From CAYPJE01 sp964410945 (GTDB lineage Bacteria > Fidelibacterota > Marinisomatia > Marinisomatales > TCS56), in contig CAYPJE010000021.1 in assembly GCA_964410945.1 (NCBI GenBank), positions 1-50,754 on the forward strand: a stretch of 50,754 bases of DNA, given 5' to 3'. The notes beneath the pieces are model-generated. The model saw only the letters and a list, made by a program, of their open reading frames with translations, searched no databases and was not told where the DNA came from. Position 1 is the stretch's first letter. Each line of letters begins with the position of its first letter. Positions 42,856 to 50,754 of this stretch are shown here, in pieces. The translations under genes and the position numbers were made by a program.

Positions 42856-44212
42856 ATTTCTGCATCCTGCGATAAAGAGAAGTGCGTGTCAACCCCAATT
42901 CCCGGGCAGCATGAGTGACATTGCCCGAATGTTTTCGCAAGGCCTTCTGAATTGCAGTCTTTTCCAGTTTGTCCAGCTTATACTGTTCACCTTCGACTTC
43001 CTCATCTTTGGAAGAGCAGATAAAATCTTCTGTCTCCAATAACTTCGACTCGGAAAGGATGACAGCCCGCTCAACAGCATGGCGCAGTTCACGAATATTG
43101 CCCGGCCAGTGATAATCGGCCAGTTTATTGAAAGTGGCGGCAGTAAAACCGACAATGTTTTTGCTATACTTAATATTAAATTTTTCCAAAAAATGTTCAG
43201 CCAGCAGGGGAATATCCTTTAATCGTTCCCGCAGTGGTGGTAAATGTATTTCGACTGTATTTATCCGGAAAAGCAGATCCTGACGAAACAGGTCTTCATC
43301 GGCCAAGCGATTCAAATTGCGGTTCGAGGCACAGATTAACCGGTTATCAAATTGCTGCGCTTTATTAGACCCAACCCTGGTTACAGTACGGCTTTCCAAT
43401 ACCCGCAATAGTTTGGCCTGCAGTGGCAATGACAGGTTTCCGATTTCATCGAGAAATAAGGTACCGCCGTCAGCCACTTCAAAGCGTCCGGGACGATCAT
43501 CCCGGGCATCGGTAAAGGCACCTTTCACATGGCCGAACAATTCACTTTCGAACAAGGTATCGGTAATTGCCCCCATATCGACACTTATGAATACCTGCTC
43601 CTTCCGCAATGACTGGCGATGGAGGGCCCGCGCCACCAGTTCCTTACCCGTGCCATTTTCTCCCAACAGAAGAATATTGGCATCCGTGTCAGCAACTTTG
43701 GTAATCGTTTTAAAAACATCCTGCATGACCGAGCTTTGTCCGATTATATCATGAAACCGCTGGTCCAGGTCGGCACTCAACTGTTTCTGCTGAACGCGCA
43801 ACCGGCCTGATTCCAGCCGGGATTGCCGCAAGCGGTAGGCGGCGGTAACAGTGGCAACCAATTTCTCATTTTGCCAGGGTTTCTGGATAAAATCGACCGC
43901 CCCGGCTTTCACGGCCTGTACCGCCAGTTCCACATCGCCATAGGCAGTGATCAGAATTACAGTGGCGTCCGGGTCGTGATCCAATATCTTTTCCAACCAG
44001 TGAAAACCTTCCTTACCACTGGTCATGTCCTGGGTAAAATTCATATCCAGCAGAATGACATCATAATTATTGTTATTAAGTAAATAAGGTATTCGCTGGG
44101 GATTGCGCTCGGTGTCAATCTGTGCCGCATACTGCTTCAGAAGTAACCGGGCAGCAACCAGAACATCCTCCTTGTCATCGACTACTAATATCTTGGCTGA
44201 TGATATATCCAT
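42845..44212 (-). CDS. Sigma-54-dependent response regulator (NtrC family)
   Basis: 455 residues: receiver (1-120; Asp10-12 region VVDDKED, phosphoacceptor Asp56, Lys111), AAA+ domain (about 155-390) and Fis-type HTH (about 410-455: ALRKHSGNVTHAARELGLTRTSLYRRM). Walker A is GENGTGKE (184-191), Walker B is FLDEIG (253-258). The sigma-54 contact loop reads GAFTDA (231-236) instead of the usual GAFTGA. Transcription runs away from the ABC operon; the shared 250-bp gap contains a sigma-54 promoter and two palindromes facing that operon, which are the natural targets of this regulator. Confidence 0.95.
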   Translation of the reverse strand: MDISSAKILVVDDKEDVLVAARLLLKQYAAQIDTERNPQRIPYLLNNNNYDVILLDMNFTQDMTSGKEGFHWLEKILDHDPDATVILITAYGDVELAVQAVKAGAVDFIQKPWQNEKLVATVTAAYRLRQSRLESGRLRVQQKQLSADLDQRFHDIIGQSSVMQDVFKTITKVADTDANILLLGENGTGKELVARALHRQSLRKEQVFISVDMGAITDTLFESELFGHVKGAFTDARDDRPGRFEVADGGTLFLDEIGNLSLPLQAKLLRVLESRTVTRVGSNKAQQFDNRLICASNRNLNRLADEDLFRQDLLFRINTVEIHLPPLRERLKDIPLLAEHFLEKFNIKYSKNIVGFTAATFNKLADYHWPGNIRELRHAVERAVILSESKLLETEDFICSSKDEEVEGEQYKLDKLEKTAIQKALRKHSGNVTHAARELGLTRTSLYRRMQKYGL

Positions 44213-44313
44213 TCAACGCTCATTTTTTAAATAATCTGCAAATCCTATTCCACAACATTGATCGCAGCTGATTCGTCGTAACCGGCTGAATTTAGGTATT
44301 TTTCCGCAATATC

Positions 44314-44357
44314 ACTGTACGTTTTCGTACAGTTACTGTATCATCAGCGTACAGTAA
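44314..44357 (+). promoter_or_regulatory. Two palindromic activator sites upstream of the sigma-54 promoter
   Basis: Site 1 (44314-44333): ACTGTACG-TTTT-CGTACAGT, perfect. Site 2 (44333-44357): TTACTGTA-N9-TACAGTAA, perfect. Both contain the half-site ACTGTA/TACAGT with 8- and 9-nt spacers, and their centres are about 21 bp apart, two helical turns. They lie roughly 60-85 bp before the -24 element, the usual place for enhancer sites of NtrC-type activators. Confidence 0.8.
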
Positions 44358-44406
44358 TCTAACCTGTTGTATCCGTTTCTTCTCGGTGGATTGAATAAAA
44401 GTTGAA

Positions 44407-44421
44407 TGGCATATCCTTTGC
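44407..44421 (+). promoter_or_regulatory. Sigma-54 (-24/-12) promoter of the ABC operon
   Basis: TGGCAT-N5-TTGC matches the sigma-54 consensus TGGCAC-N5-TTGC with one change outside the invariant GG and GC. The GG (44408-44409) and GC (44420-44421) have the required spacing. It points at the ABC ATPase gene starting 46 bp downstream. Confidence 0.88.
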
Positions 44422-44466
44422 GTAACAGTCAGCAATATTATTTCAAGATTCATAACAACAGGAAAA

Positions 44467-45159
44467 ATGATGATCAAAACAAATGCCCTGACCAAAATAT
44501 TTACAACCGAAGAGGTGGAAACGACTGCATTGGATCAAATCGATCTGGAGATCAAAACCGGTGAATTTGTATCGATCATGGGGCCATCCGGTTGCGGTAA
44601 ATCTACCCTTCTGAATATTCTGGGTCTTCTGGATAATCCATCTGATGGTAAATACCATTTCCTGGACTATGAGGTTTCCGGTTACAGTGAGCGCCAACGG
44701 GCCAATCTGCGGAAGGATAACATCGGTTTTGTGTTCCAGAGTTTCAACCTGATTGATGAGTTGACCGTCTTCGAAAATGTAGAACTTCCTCTGCTCTACT
44801 TGGGTCTGCCGGCTGCTGAACGTAAGGAAAAAACCAATACCGTTATTGAAAAAATGGGGATCGGTCACCGGGGCGGACATTTCCCCCAACAACTTTCCGG
44901 TGGACAGCAGCAACGGGTGGCAGTGAGCCGGGCCCTGGTATCGGACCCCAAAATGATCCTGGCCGATGAACCCACCGGGAACCTGGACTCAGCCCATGGT
45001 GATGAGGTGATGAATCTGTTGACCGAGCTGAATTCCAACGGAACCACAATTGTTATGGTAACCCACTCACCGGCCTATGCTGAATACGGTCAAAGGATCA
45101 TCCATTTGTTCGACGGGCAGGTAGTGACTGAAAAGGAGAATATCCAATTTCATGTTTAA
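44467..45159 (+). CDS. ABC transporter ATP-binding protein (MacB/LolD type)
   Basis: 230-residue ATPase of the MacB/LolD/FtsE class. Walker A GPSGCGKST, Q-loop FVFQSFNLID, signature LSGGQQQRVAVSRAL, Walker B MILADEPTGNLD, H-loop VTHSP. The FQSFNLIDELTVFENVELPLLY pattern is typical of ATPases that drive FtsX-like mechanotransmission permeases. First gene after the sigma-54 promoter; the first permease starts 37 bp downstream. The pair ATG ATG at 44467/44470 leaves the start open by one residue. Confidence 0.95.
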   Translation: MMIKTNALTKIFTTEEVETTALDQIDLEIKTGEFVSIMGPSGCGKSTLLNILGLLDNPSDGKYHFLDYEVSGYSERQRANLRKDNIGFVFQSFNLIDELTVFENVELPLLYLGLPAAERKEKTNTVIEKMGIGHRGGHFPQQLSGGQQQRVAVSRALVSDPKMILADEPTGNLDSAHGDEVMNLLTELNSNGTTIVMVTHSPAYAEYGQRIIHLFDGQVVTEKENIQFHV

Positions 45160-45196
45160 TGGTCATCCAATTCATAACCTAACCAAATGATACAGC

Positions 45197-47551
45197 ATGT
45201 GGCATAACTATCTTAAAATCGCCTTCCGCAACCTGCGCCGGCAGAAAACATTTGCCTTGATCAATATAGCCGGACTGGCAGTTGGTATGGCCGCCGCCAT
45301 ACTGATCGCCATGTGGGTGAAATTTGAGCTGAGTTACGATGATTTTCACCAGAACCTCGAAAGAATTCACCGTGTGGTTACTGACAGTAACGGTTTTCGT
45401 ACTCCTACTACTCCGGGACCCATGGCTGCCGCGCTCCAGCAGCAGATCCCGGAGGTGGAAAGTGCGACACGTTTCAAAGGTGATGTAACCGTTCTTGAAT
45501 ACAATGGGAAAGGTTTGCGTGCGGAAGGTCTGAATGCCGAGCCGGCTTTTTTTGAAATCTTTGATTTCCCGGTCCTGGCCGGTGATCCGCGTACAGCGCT
45601 GGATGATGTTGGTTCAATAGTATTAACAAATACCACTGCCCAGCGGTTATTCGGCGAAGAAGATCCTATCGGTAAGGTAATTAAGCTGGCGAATAAATGG
45701 ACCGCCAAGGTTGCCGCTGTGGTTGCTGATGTACCGGCTAATTCATCGCCACCGCTGCTATTCGAATACCTGGCACCTTTCAAAACCTATTATTTCTGGC
45801 GTGACCCGGACAACTGGACCGCCAGTTCCGATTACCAGACCTGGGTCAAGCTCCACGAGAATTGTACTGCCGCCACCGCCAACGCTAAAATTGACAACCT
45901 GTTCGCGCCATACAACGAAGACGGGAGCTGGAGGCCGTTTTTACAACCACTGCGGGAAATCCACCTCCAGCCTGATACTCACCGCTGGGACGGTCCCCAT
46001 GGAAATCTCACCACGGTAATTATTTTCTCACTGCTTGCGGTGGTGATAATTATCATGGCCGGGATCAATTTCATTAATCTGACCACGGCCCGCGCCCTCT
46101 CCAGGGCCCGGGAAATCGGAGTCCGCAAAATTATCGGCGCCAGCCGCAGGCATCTGATTCTTCAGTTGTTGATGGAAGCTTTTCTGTCGTCATTCCTGGC
46201 CCTGTTGCTGGCAACCATCCTGACCGAACTGACTCTGCCTTTCTTCAATAACCTGGCGGCAGTCCCGCTCAGTATTCATTACAACGATACCTGGTTCATA
46301 GCACTGAGTTCACTGATACTGATATTCTCAGGACTTTTTTCTGGCTTTATCCCCGCCCTGTACCTGTCATCTTTCCAACCAGTCGATATCCTTAAGAACA
46401 CGCCAATTACAGGCACCAATCCACGGCACCGTTCCCTTAATCTACGTACGGTTCTGGTCATTTTTCAGTTTGCACTGGCAACAATAACCCTGATCGTTGT
46501 TTTAGTCATCAGGCACCAGCTTGATTATATCCATAATGAAAATCTGGGCTTTGACAAAGATAACTTAATTTACCTGTCGGTTGAAAATAACTACCGCTCG
46601 GATTCATTTGAAGCGGTCAAAACCGAATTATTGGCCCTGCCCGGTGTACAGGCCGTTGCCGCTTCCGACCAGATACCAACTGACACCGATTATATTCTAA
46701 ATGGGGAATGGATAATCAATGATCAGCCCCAATCCACTTCTTTTCCGGTTTTTGCCATCGGCAAGGATTTCCTGGAAACGTATAATATTAACCTGCTGCT
46801 AGGCCGTTCAATGGCTGAACTGGGTGAATCAGAGTGGAATTCCTCAGCCCTGATCAACGAGACAGCTGCCAGCAGATTGGGCTTTGATGATCCGATTGGA
46901 CAAACAGTAAAATTATCTGGCATAGAGCGTACTATAATAGGTTTAGTATCAGATTTCAATTTCGAATCCTTCCGCGAAGTGATCGAACCATGTTTTCTGG
47001 TCCACAGCGACTGGGGGGGCCTGCTGAATATCCGCATCGGTGGCCACAACCAACTGGGCACACTGAAAGAAATTAATGAAGTAATACAGCGTCATTTCCC
47101 CGGAATGCCCTTTGATTTCAAATTCCTCAGCGATGAGATTAACAACCTGTACCTGACTGACCAACGGGTTGGGCATCTATTCATGTATTTCGGTTTGCTG
47201 GCATTTTTCATATCATGTCTCGGATTATATGGAATGATCATATTCACGGCCGAACGACGCACCAAGGAAATCGGAATCCGGAAGATTCTGGGGGCCACTG
47301 TTCCGAATCTGGTACTGATGATGACCGGATATTTCTTCAAGTTGATCATCATTGCCAATCTGATTGCCTGGCCCATCAGTTGGTGGGTAATGCGGAACTG
47401 GCTCGAAAACTTCGCCTATCATACCGATATTAAGATTTCCATTTTCCTGCTGGCCGGGATTATCACTGTGCTGATCGCCGGTTTCACAGTGAGTCTTCAG
47501 GCCATCAGGGCCGCCGCTGCAAATCCGGTTGATTCCCTGCGCCACGAATAA
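45197..47551 (+). CDS. FtsX-like ABC permease with MacB-type periplasmic domain (1)
   Basis: 784 residues of the long duplicated permease type common in FCB and Acidobacteria. N-terminal YLKIAFRNLRRQKTFALINIAGLAVGMAAAILI helix, a MacB-like periplasmic domain, three FtsX helices around residue 275-420 (ITFINLTTARALSRAREIGVRKIIGA-type motif), then a second membrane helix (VLVIFQFALATITLIVVLVI), a second periplasmic domain and a final FtsX block (RTKEIGIRKILGATVPNLV). It ends DSLRHE. Probably forms the transporter with the adjoining permease and ATPases; substrates of this class range from peptides to lipoproteins. Confidence 0.93.
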   Translation: MWHNYLKIAFRNLRRQKTFALINIAGLAVGMAAAILIAMWVKFELSYDDFHQNLERIHRVVTDSNGFRTPTTPGPMAAALQQQIPEVESATRFKGDVTVLEYNGKGLRAEGLNAEPAFFEIFDFPVLAGDPRTALDDVGSIVLTNTTAQRLFGEEDPIGKVIKLANKWTAKVAAVVADVPANSSPPLLFEYLAPFKTYYFWRDPDNWTASSDYQTWVKLHENCTAATANAKIDNLFAPYNEDGSWRPFLQPLREIHLQPDTHRWDGPHGNLTTVIIFSLLAVVIIIMAGINFINLTTARALSRAREIGVRKIIGASRRHLILQLLMEAFLSSFLALLLATILTELTLPFFNNLAAVPLSIHYNDTWFIALSSLILIFSGLFSGFIPALYLSSFQPVDILKNTPITGTNPRHRSLNLRTVLVIFQFALATITLIVVLVIRHQLDYIHNENLGFDKDNLIYLSVENNYRSDSFEAVKTELLALPGVQAVAASDQIPTDTDYILNGEWIINDQPQSTSFPVFAIGKDFLETYNINLLLGRSMAELGESEWNSSALINETAASRLGFDDPIGQTVKLSGIERTIIGLVSDFNFESFREVIEPCFLVHSDWGGLLNIRIGGHNQLGTLKEINEVIQRHFPGMPFDFKFLSDEINNLYLTDQRVGHLFMYFGLLAFFISCLGLYGMIIFTAERRTKEIGIRKILGATVPNLVLMMTGYFFKLIIIANLIAWPISWWVMRNWLENFAYHTDIKISIFLLAGIITVLIAGFTVSLQAIRAAAANPVDSLRHE

Positions 47552-47561
47552 AGGAGAAAAA

Positions 47562-49904
47562 ATGTTCTTAAACTATCTGAGAATCGCTGTCCGGAATATT
47601 TTGAAGCACAAAGGCTATTCCGCCCTCAATATTGTGGGATTGGCATTCGGAATGGCCTGTACCTTTTTAATAGCCCTGTGGATCGCCGATGAACTGAGCT
47701 ATAACCGGTTCAATGAAAACATCGATGAAATTCACATGGTGTACAAGGAATTCCAACTGGCCAACGGTGCCAGCCAGAATCCCAGGACACCCTATCCCCT
47801 GGCCGGCAGGTTGCGGGACGAAGTGCCTGAAGTGATTAATGCAGCAGCGTATTTTACTAACAGTGCCACAATCCGCTACGGTGATGTTACGATAAATGAG
47901 GACCGGATCTGCTATTCCGATCCCGAACTGCTATCGATCTTCAGCTTTCCTTTCAGCCAGGGCGATACATACCACGCCTTTCCAACACAGAACTGGCTGC
48001 TGGCAACCGAGGAGATGGCCGAAAAATATTTCGGGGACCGGGATCCCATTGGTGAAATACTTACCTTCAACAATGAGCAACAGTATGTAATCACCGGTAT
48101 TTTGAAAAATATCCCGGATAATTCTTCCCAGAAATTCAATTTCATAGCACCCATCAAAAGTATCGAGAGCGATTACTGGGATATCAACAACTGGTATTCC
48201 CATTTCACGATCAATTACATCCAGGTGCAACCAGGGGCCGACCTGGCTGTGGTTGAGGAAAAAATGAATGCTGTCCTCGACAAGAATATTGATGATGAAG
48301 CCCTTTCAATCCGGCTGCACCCCCTGTCAAAACAGCATCTGTATTCGATCACCGGGGAAGATAATAACATTAAATATGTTTATATCTTCTCCATTATCGC
48401 CATCTTTATCCTGTTAATCGCCTGTATCAATTTCATGAATCTGGCCACGGCCCGTTCATCCCAGAGGGCCAGAGAAATCGGTCTGCGGAAAGTGGTTGGC
48501 GCCGCCCGCTCCCAGTTGATCCGTCAATTCCTGCTGGAATCACTGATCATCACCATCACGGCCCTGCTGTTAGCCCTGGCTCTAGCGGAAATAGTGTTGC
48601 CGGCCTTCAATGAACTGGCAGGTAAAAACCTCGCCATCCGTTTCGGTAACCTGAGCCTTCTAAGCGGACTTATCACCATAACCGTGCTTACTGGCCTGAT
48701 CGCCGGCAGTTACCCGGCCTTTTTCCTCTCAGCTCTGAAACCGGTTCAGGTATTGCACGGGAAAGGATCATCTTCCAAAGGACATTCCAATCTCCGCCGG
48801 GTGCTGGTAATTACACAATTCCTGTTGTCGACCATTCTGATCATCGGGACAATAACCATCTATTCCCAGTTGAAATACATGAATGAGAAAGATCTTGGTT
48901 TCGCACGCGAAAACTGTATTTACCTGCCACTGGAAAATCCGGTAAATGACCAGTTTGGAGCCTTCCGGAATGAGCTGCTGAACACCACCGGGATTGCAGC
49001 GGTAAGCCGTACCTCAGCCCTGCCTACATCGATCTGGAGCGTTATCCGCGGGGTGACCTGGGATGGTATGGACAGTGAGAATGGCGTTTCCTTCGCATTG
49101 GCTTCGGTTGATTTCGGTTTTATTGAAATGATGGAAATGGAAATGGTCCAGGGGCGCAGTTTTTCCCGGGACCTCCCCACCGATTCTACCTCGTTCATAT
49201 TCAATGAAGAAGCCATCCGGGTGATGGGAATTGACAATCCGGTTGGTCATCCGTTTGAGTTAGATGAGGATTTCCGGGGCTCCATAATCGGGATTATCAG
49301 CGATTTTATTTTCCTGCCAATGACTTGGGACCTGGAACCCCTGATGATGGCGATCATACCCCAGTACTGGCGTTATATAATCATTAAAACCGATAACTCC
49401 TTTCTCCCGGAGACAATAACCAATATCGAAAATACCTGGAACCGCTTCGCCCCTCAATTTCCTTTCGAATATCATTTCCTCGATGAACAGTTCGACCGGC
49501 TCTACCGCACGGAACAGCGAATGGGAAAACTGTTCGGGAGTTTTGCTTTCCTGGCCATCTTTATTTCCTGTCTGGGCCTGCTGGGATTAGCCGCTTTTAC
49601 CGTTGAGCAGCGAACCAAGGAAATCGGGATTCGGAAAGCACTAGGGGCCACTACCGGCATGATCATAAAATTGCTATCCACCGAATTTGTCAAATGGGTT
49701 TTGCTCTCCAATCTTGTGGCTGCCCCGATTGCCTGGTATTTCATGAACCGCTGGCTGCAGACTTTTGTCTACCATACAGATATAGGTGTCCTGACCTTCC
49801 TTGGGACCTTCCTGCTAACCCTGACAATTGCCCTGACGACAGTTGCCATCCAGGTTTTGCGCGCAGCTGTTGCCAATCCGGTTGATTCACTGCGTTACGA
49901 ATGA
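47562..49904 (+). CDS. FtsX-like ABC permease with MacB-type periplasmic domain (2)
   Basis: 780 residues, paralogous to the preceding permease with the same layout: MFLNYLRIAVRNILKHKGYSALNIVGLAFGMACTF, first FtsX block with NLATARSSQRAREIGLRKVVGA, internal membrane helix (VLVITQFLLSTILIIGTITIY), and last block RTKEIGIRKALGATTGMI. The ATG at 47562 follows AAGGAGAAAAA, 10 bp after the previous stop; an upstream in-frame ATG at 47529 lies inside the previous gene. Both permeases end with the same NPVDSLR(H/Y)E tail, pointing to duplication within the operon. Confidence 0.93.
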   Translation: MFLNYLRIAVRNILKHKGYSALNIVGLAFGMACTFLIALWIADELSYNRFNENIDEIHMVYKEFQLANGASQNPRTPYPLAGRLRDEVPEVINAAAYFTNSATIRYGDVTINEDRICYSDPELLSIFSFPFSQGDTYHAFPTQNWLLATEEMAEKYFGDRDPIGEILTFNNEQQYVITGILKNIPDNSSQKFNFIAPIKSIESDYWDINNWYSHFTINYIQVQPGADLAVVEEKMNAVLDKNIDDEALSIRLHPLSKQHLYSITGEDNNIKYVYIFSIIAIFILLIACINFMNLATARSSQRAREIGLRKVVGAARSQLIRQFLLESLIITITALLLALALAEIVLPAFNELAGKNLAIRFGNLSLLSGLITITVLTGLIAGSYPAFFLSALKPVQVLHGKGSSSKGHSNLRRVLVITQFLLSTILIIGTITIYSQLKYMNEKDLGFARENCIYLPLENPVNDQFGAFRNELLNTTGIAAVSRTSALPTSIWSVIRGVTWDGMDSENGVSFALASVDFGFIEMMEMEMVQGRSFSRDLPTDSTSFIFNEEAIRVMGIDNPVGHPFELDEDFRGSIIGIISDFIFLPMTWDLEPLMMAIIPQYWRYIIIKTDNSFLPETITNIENTWNRFAPQFPFEYHFLDEQFDRLYRTEQRMGKLFGSFAFLAIFISCLGLLGLAAFTVEQRTKEIGIRKALGATTGMIIKLLSTEFVKWVLLSNLVAAPIAWYFMNRWLQTFVYHTDIGVLTFLGTFLLTLTIALTTVAIQVLRAAVANPVDSLRYE

Positions 49905-49978
49905 CATCCAATCAGGATTTGAATGAGTCTCATAAGGAAATATTTAGTAAACTAACCGTAATCACAGAGGATATGTAA

Positions 49979-50659
49979 ATGATAGAATTAGCGGGAATCG
50001 ACAAAGTATATACCAATGGTTTCGTCAAAACATTTGTTCTACGCGAAATCGATCTGGAAATCGAACAAGGTGAATTCGTTTCGGTAATGGGACCATCCGG
50101 GGCCGGCAAGTCCACCCTGCTCAATATCATTGGAATGCTGGATGCACCTTCGGCGGGAGAATATCGGTTCCTGGAGCAGGATGTACATAAACTGAATGAA
50201 CGCAAGAGCACCGAATTACACCGCAATTTTATTGGTTTTGTTTTCCAGAGCTACCATTTGATCGATGAAATGACGGTTTTTGAAAATCTGGAAACACCAC
50301 TGATCTATAAAAAAATTAAAAGCGGGGAACGCAAAGGCAAAGTAGCCGATATTCTGGACCGGTTCGGTATTGTTGCCAAAAAGGACCTGTTTCCCCACCA
50401 ACTGTCCGGTGGTCAGCAGCAGCTGGTCGGGATCGCCCGTGCCGTGATCGCCGAACCAAAGTTAATTCTAGCGGATGAGCCGACCGGTAACCTTAATTCG
50501 GAACAGGGCAAGGAAATCATGGAATTGCTTTCCAGTTTGAACAGGGAAGGTACAACAATTATCCAGGTCACCCATGATGAGCAAAAGGCTATGTATGCCG
50601 ACCGGATCATTCACCTGGCCGATGGCTGGATTGATTCGGATGAAGTCATTAGTAATTAG
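49979..50659 (+). CDS. ABC transporter ATP-binding protein, second copy (MacB/LolD type)
   Basis: 226-residue paralogue of the first ATPase. Walker A GPSGAGKST, Q-loop FVFQSYHLID, signature LSGGQQQLVGIARAV, Walker B LILADEPTGNLN, H-loop VTHDE. Two departures from consensus: Leu instead of Arg after LSGGQQQ, and Asn in place of the D-loop Asp (GNLN versus GNLD). It lies 74 bp after permease 2 behind AGAGGAT. Whether it works with the same permeases or with genes beyond the window is open. Confidence 0.93.
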   Translation: MIELAGIDKVYTNGFVKTFVLREIDLEIEQGEFVSVMGPSGAGKSTLLNIIGMLDAPSAGEYRFLEQDVHKLNERKSTELHRNFIGFVFQSYHLIDEMTVFENLETPLIYKKIKSGERKGKVADILDRFGIVAKKDLFPHQLSGGQQQLVGIARAVIAEPKLILADEPTGNLNSEQGKEIMELLSSLNREGTTIIQVTHDEQKAMYADRIIHLADGWIDSDEVISN

Positions 50660-50673
50660 TGACAAGTGATAAG

Positions 50674-50707
50674 TGACCAATGACCAATGACCAATGACCA
50701 ATGACCA
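50674..50707. repeat. Tandem heptamer repeat (TGACCAA x 4.9)
   Basis: Four full TGACCAA units and a partial fifth run without interruption between the second ATPase and the next gene. Related shorter TGACAAGTGATAAGTGACC sequence precedes them. Probably slippage-prone spacer DNA. Confidence 0.85.
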
Positions 50708-50728
50708 CTACCCAATGACGAGATAATC

Positions 50729-50754
50729 ATGCCGATGGATCGCAAGCTAGAGAA
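50729..50754 (+). CDS. Start of a further operon gene, cut by the window edge
   Basis: An ATG at 50729 opens MPMDRKLE and continues to the window end. The MDRKxE start is typical of periplasmic adaptor (HlyD/MacA-like) subunits of FtsX-type ABC efflux systems in FCB bacteria, and such a gene is expected here. Eight codons are too few to prove it. Confidence 0.4.

Noticed and set aside
50674..50707. Heptamer tandem repeat as replication-origin-like iterons
   Set aside because: Too short, directly inside an operon spacer, and with no initiator gene or DnaA boxes nearby.

Overview
The window looks like a chromosomal segment of a Gram-negative bacterium of the FCB (Fibrobacteres-Chlorobi-Bacteroidetes) assemblage, most like a Neomarinimicrobiota/Calditrichota/KSB1-type lineage. 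The reasons are C-terminal secretion domains of the type IX kind (the FSLDQNYPNPFNPST motif), a PorZ-like propeller protein, many lipoproteins and SPDGSK-type propellers, a TonB receptor with a carboxypeptidase-regulatory-like N-terminus, and long FtsX-like permeases. The phylum assignment is inference; no rRNA, tRNA or CRISPR array was recognised.

Layout. 1-2.6 kb: mobile debris on the minus strand, namely a decapitated tyrosine recombinase, an IS3-family element and a serine resolvase. 2.7-9.3 kb: AT-rich accessory genes, including three surface lipoproteins with propeller folds, a hybrid histidine kinase that lacks its phosphoacceptor histidine, and a putative outer-membrane barrel. 9.3-12.4 kb: a 1024-residue secreted multidomain hydrolase. 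12.4-19.8 kb: a tightly overlapping histidine operon, hisL-hisG-hisD-hisC-HAD-hisB-hisH-hisA-hisF-hisI, preceded by a readable attenuator (leader peptide with HHIHHH, competing hairpins, terminator). hisE is absent, and a HAD phosphatase occupies the place expected for histidinol-phosphatase. 19.9-25.1 kb: a GMP reductase-like enzyme, an EF-hand protein, a TonB receptor directly under a TPP riboswitch, and a CsgG/TolB-N-like protein. 25.3-28.3 kb: an OPT transporter overlapping adenosine deaminase. 28.4-30.8 kb: an AT-rich islet with a YCII-like protein and a tripartite HipBST toxin-antitoxin locus, whose promoter is flanked by regularly spaced operator-like palindromes. 30.9-40.9 kb: a PorZ-like protein, an M50 protease, small exported proteins, an aldehyde dehydrogenase and two S9 peptidases. 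41.0-50.75 kb: a Cys-rich small protein, then an NtrY/NtrC-like two-component pair divergent from an ABC efflux-type operon (ATPase, two FtsX-like permeases, second ATPase, probably an adaptor cut by the window edge). That operon has a textbook sigma-54 promoter and two upstream palindromes.

Most notable: the his attenuator, the TPP-riboswitch TonB receptor, the HipBST locus with its operator array, the sigma-54/palindrome circuit controlling the ABC operon, the HAD phosphatase inside the his operon with an in-gene palindromic insertion, and the histidine-less kinase. All family assignments come from reading motifs; no database search was run.
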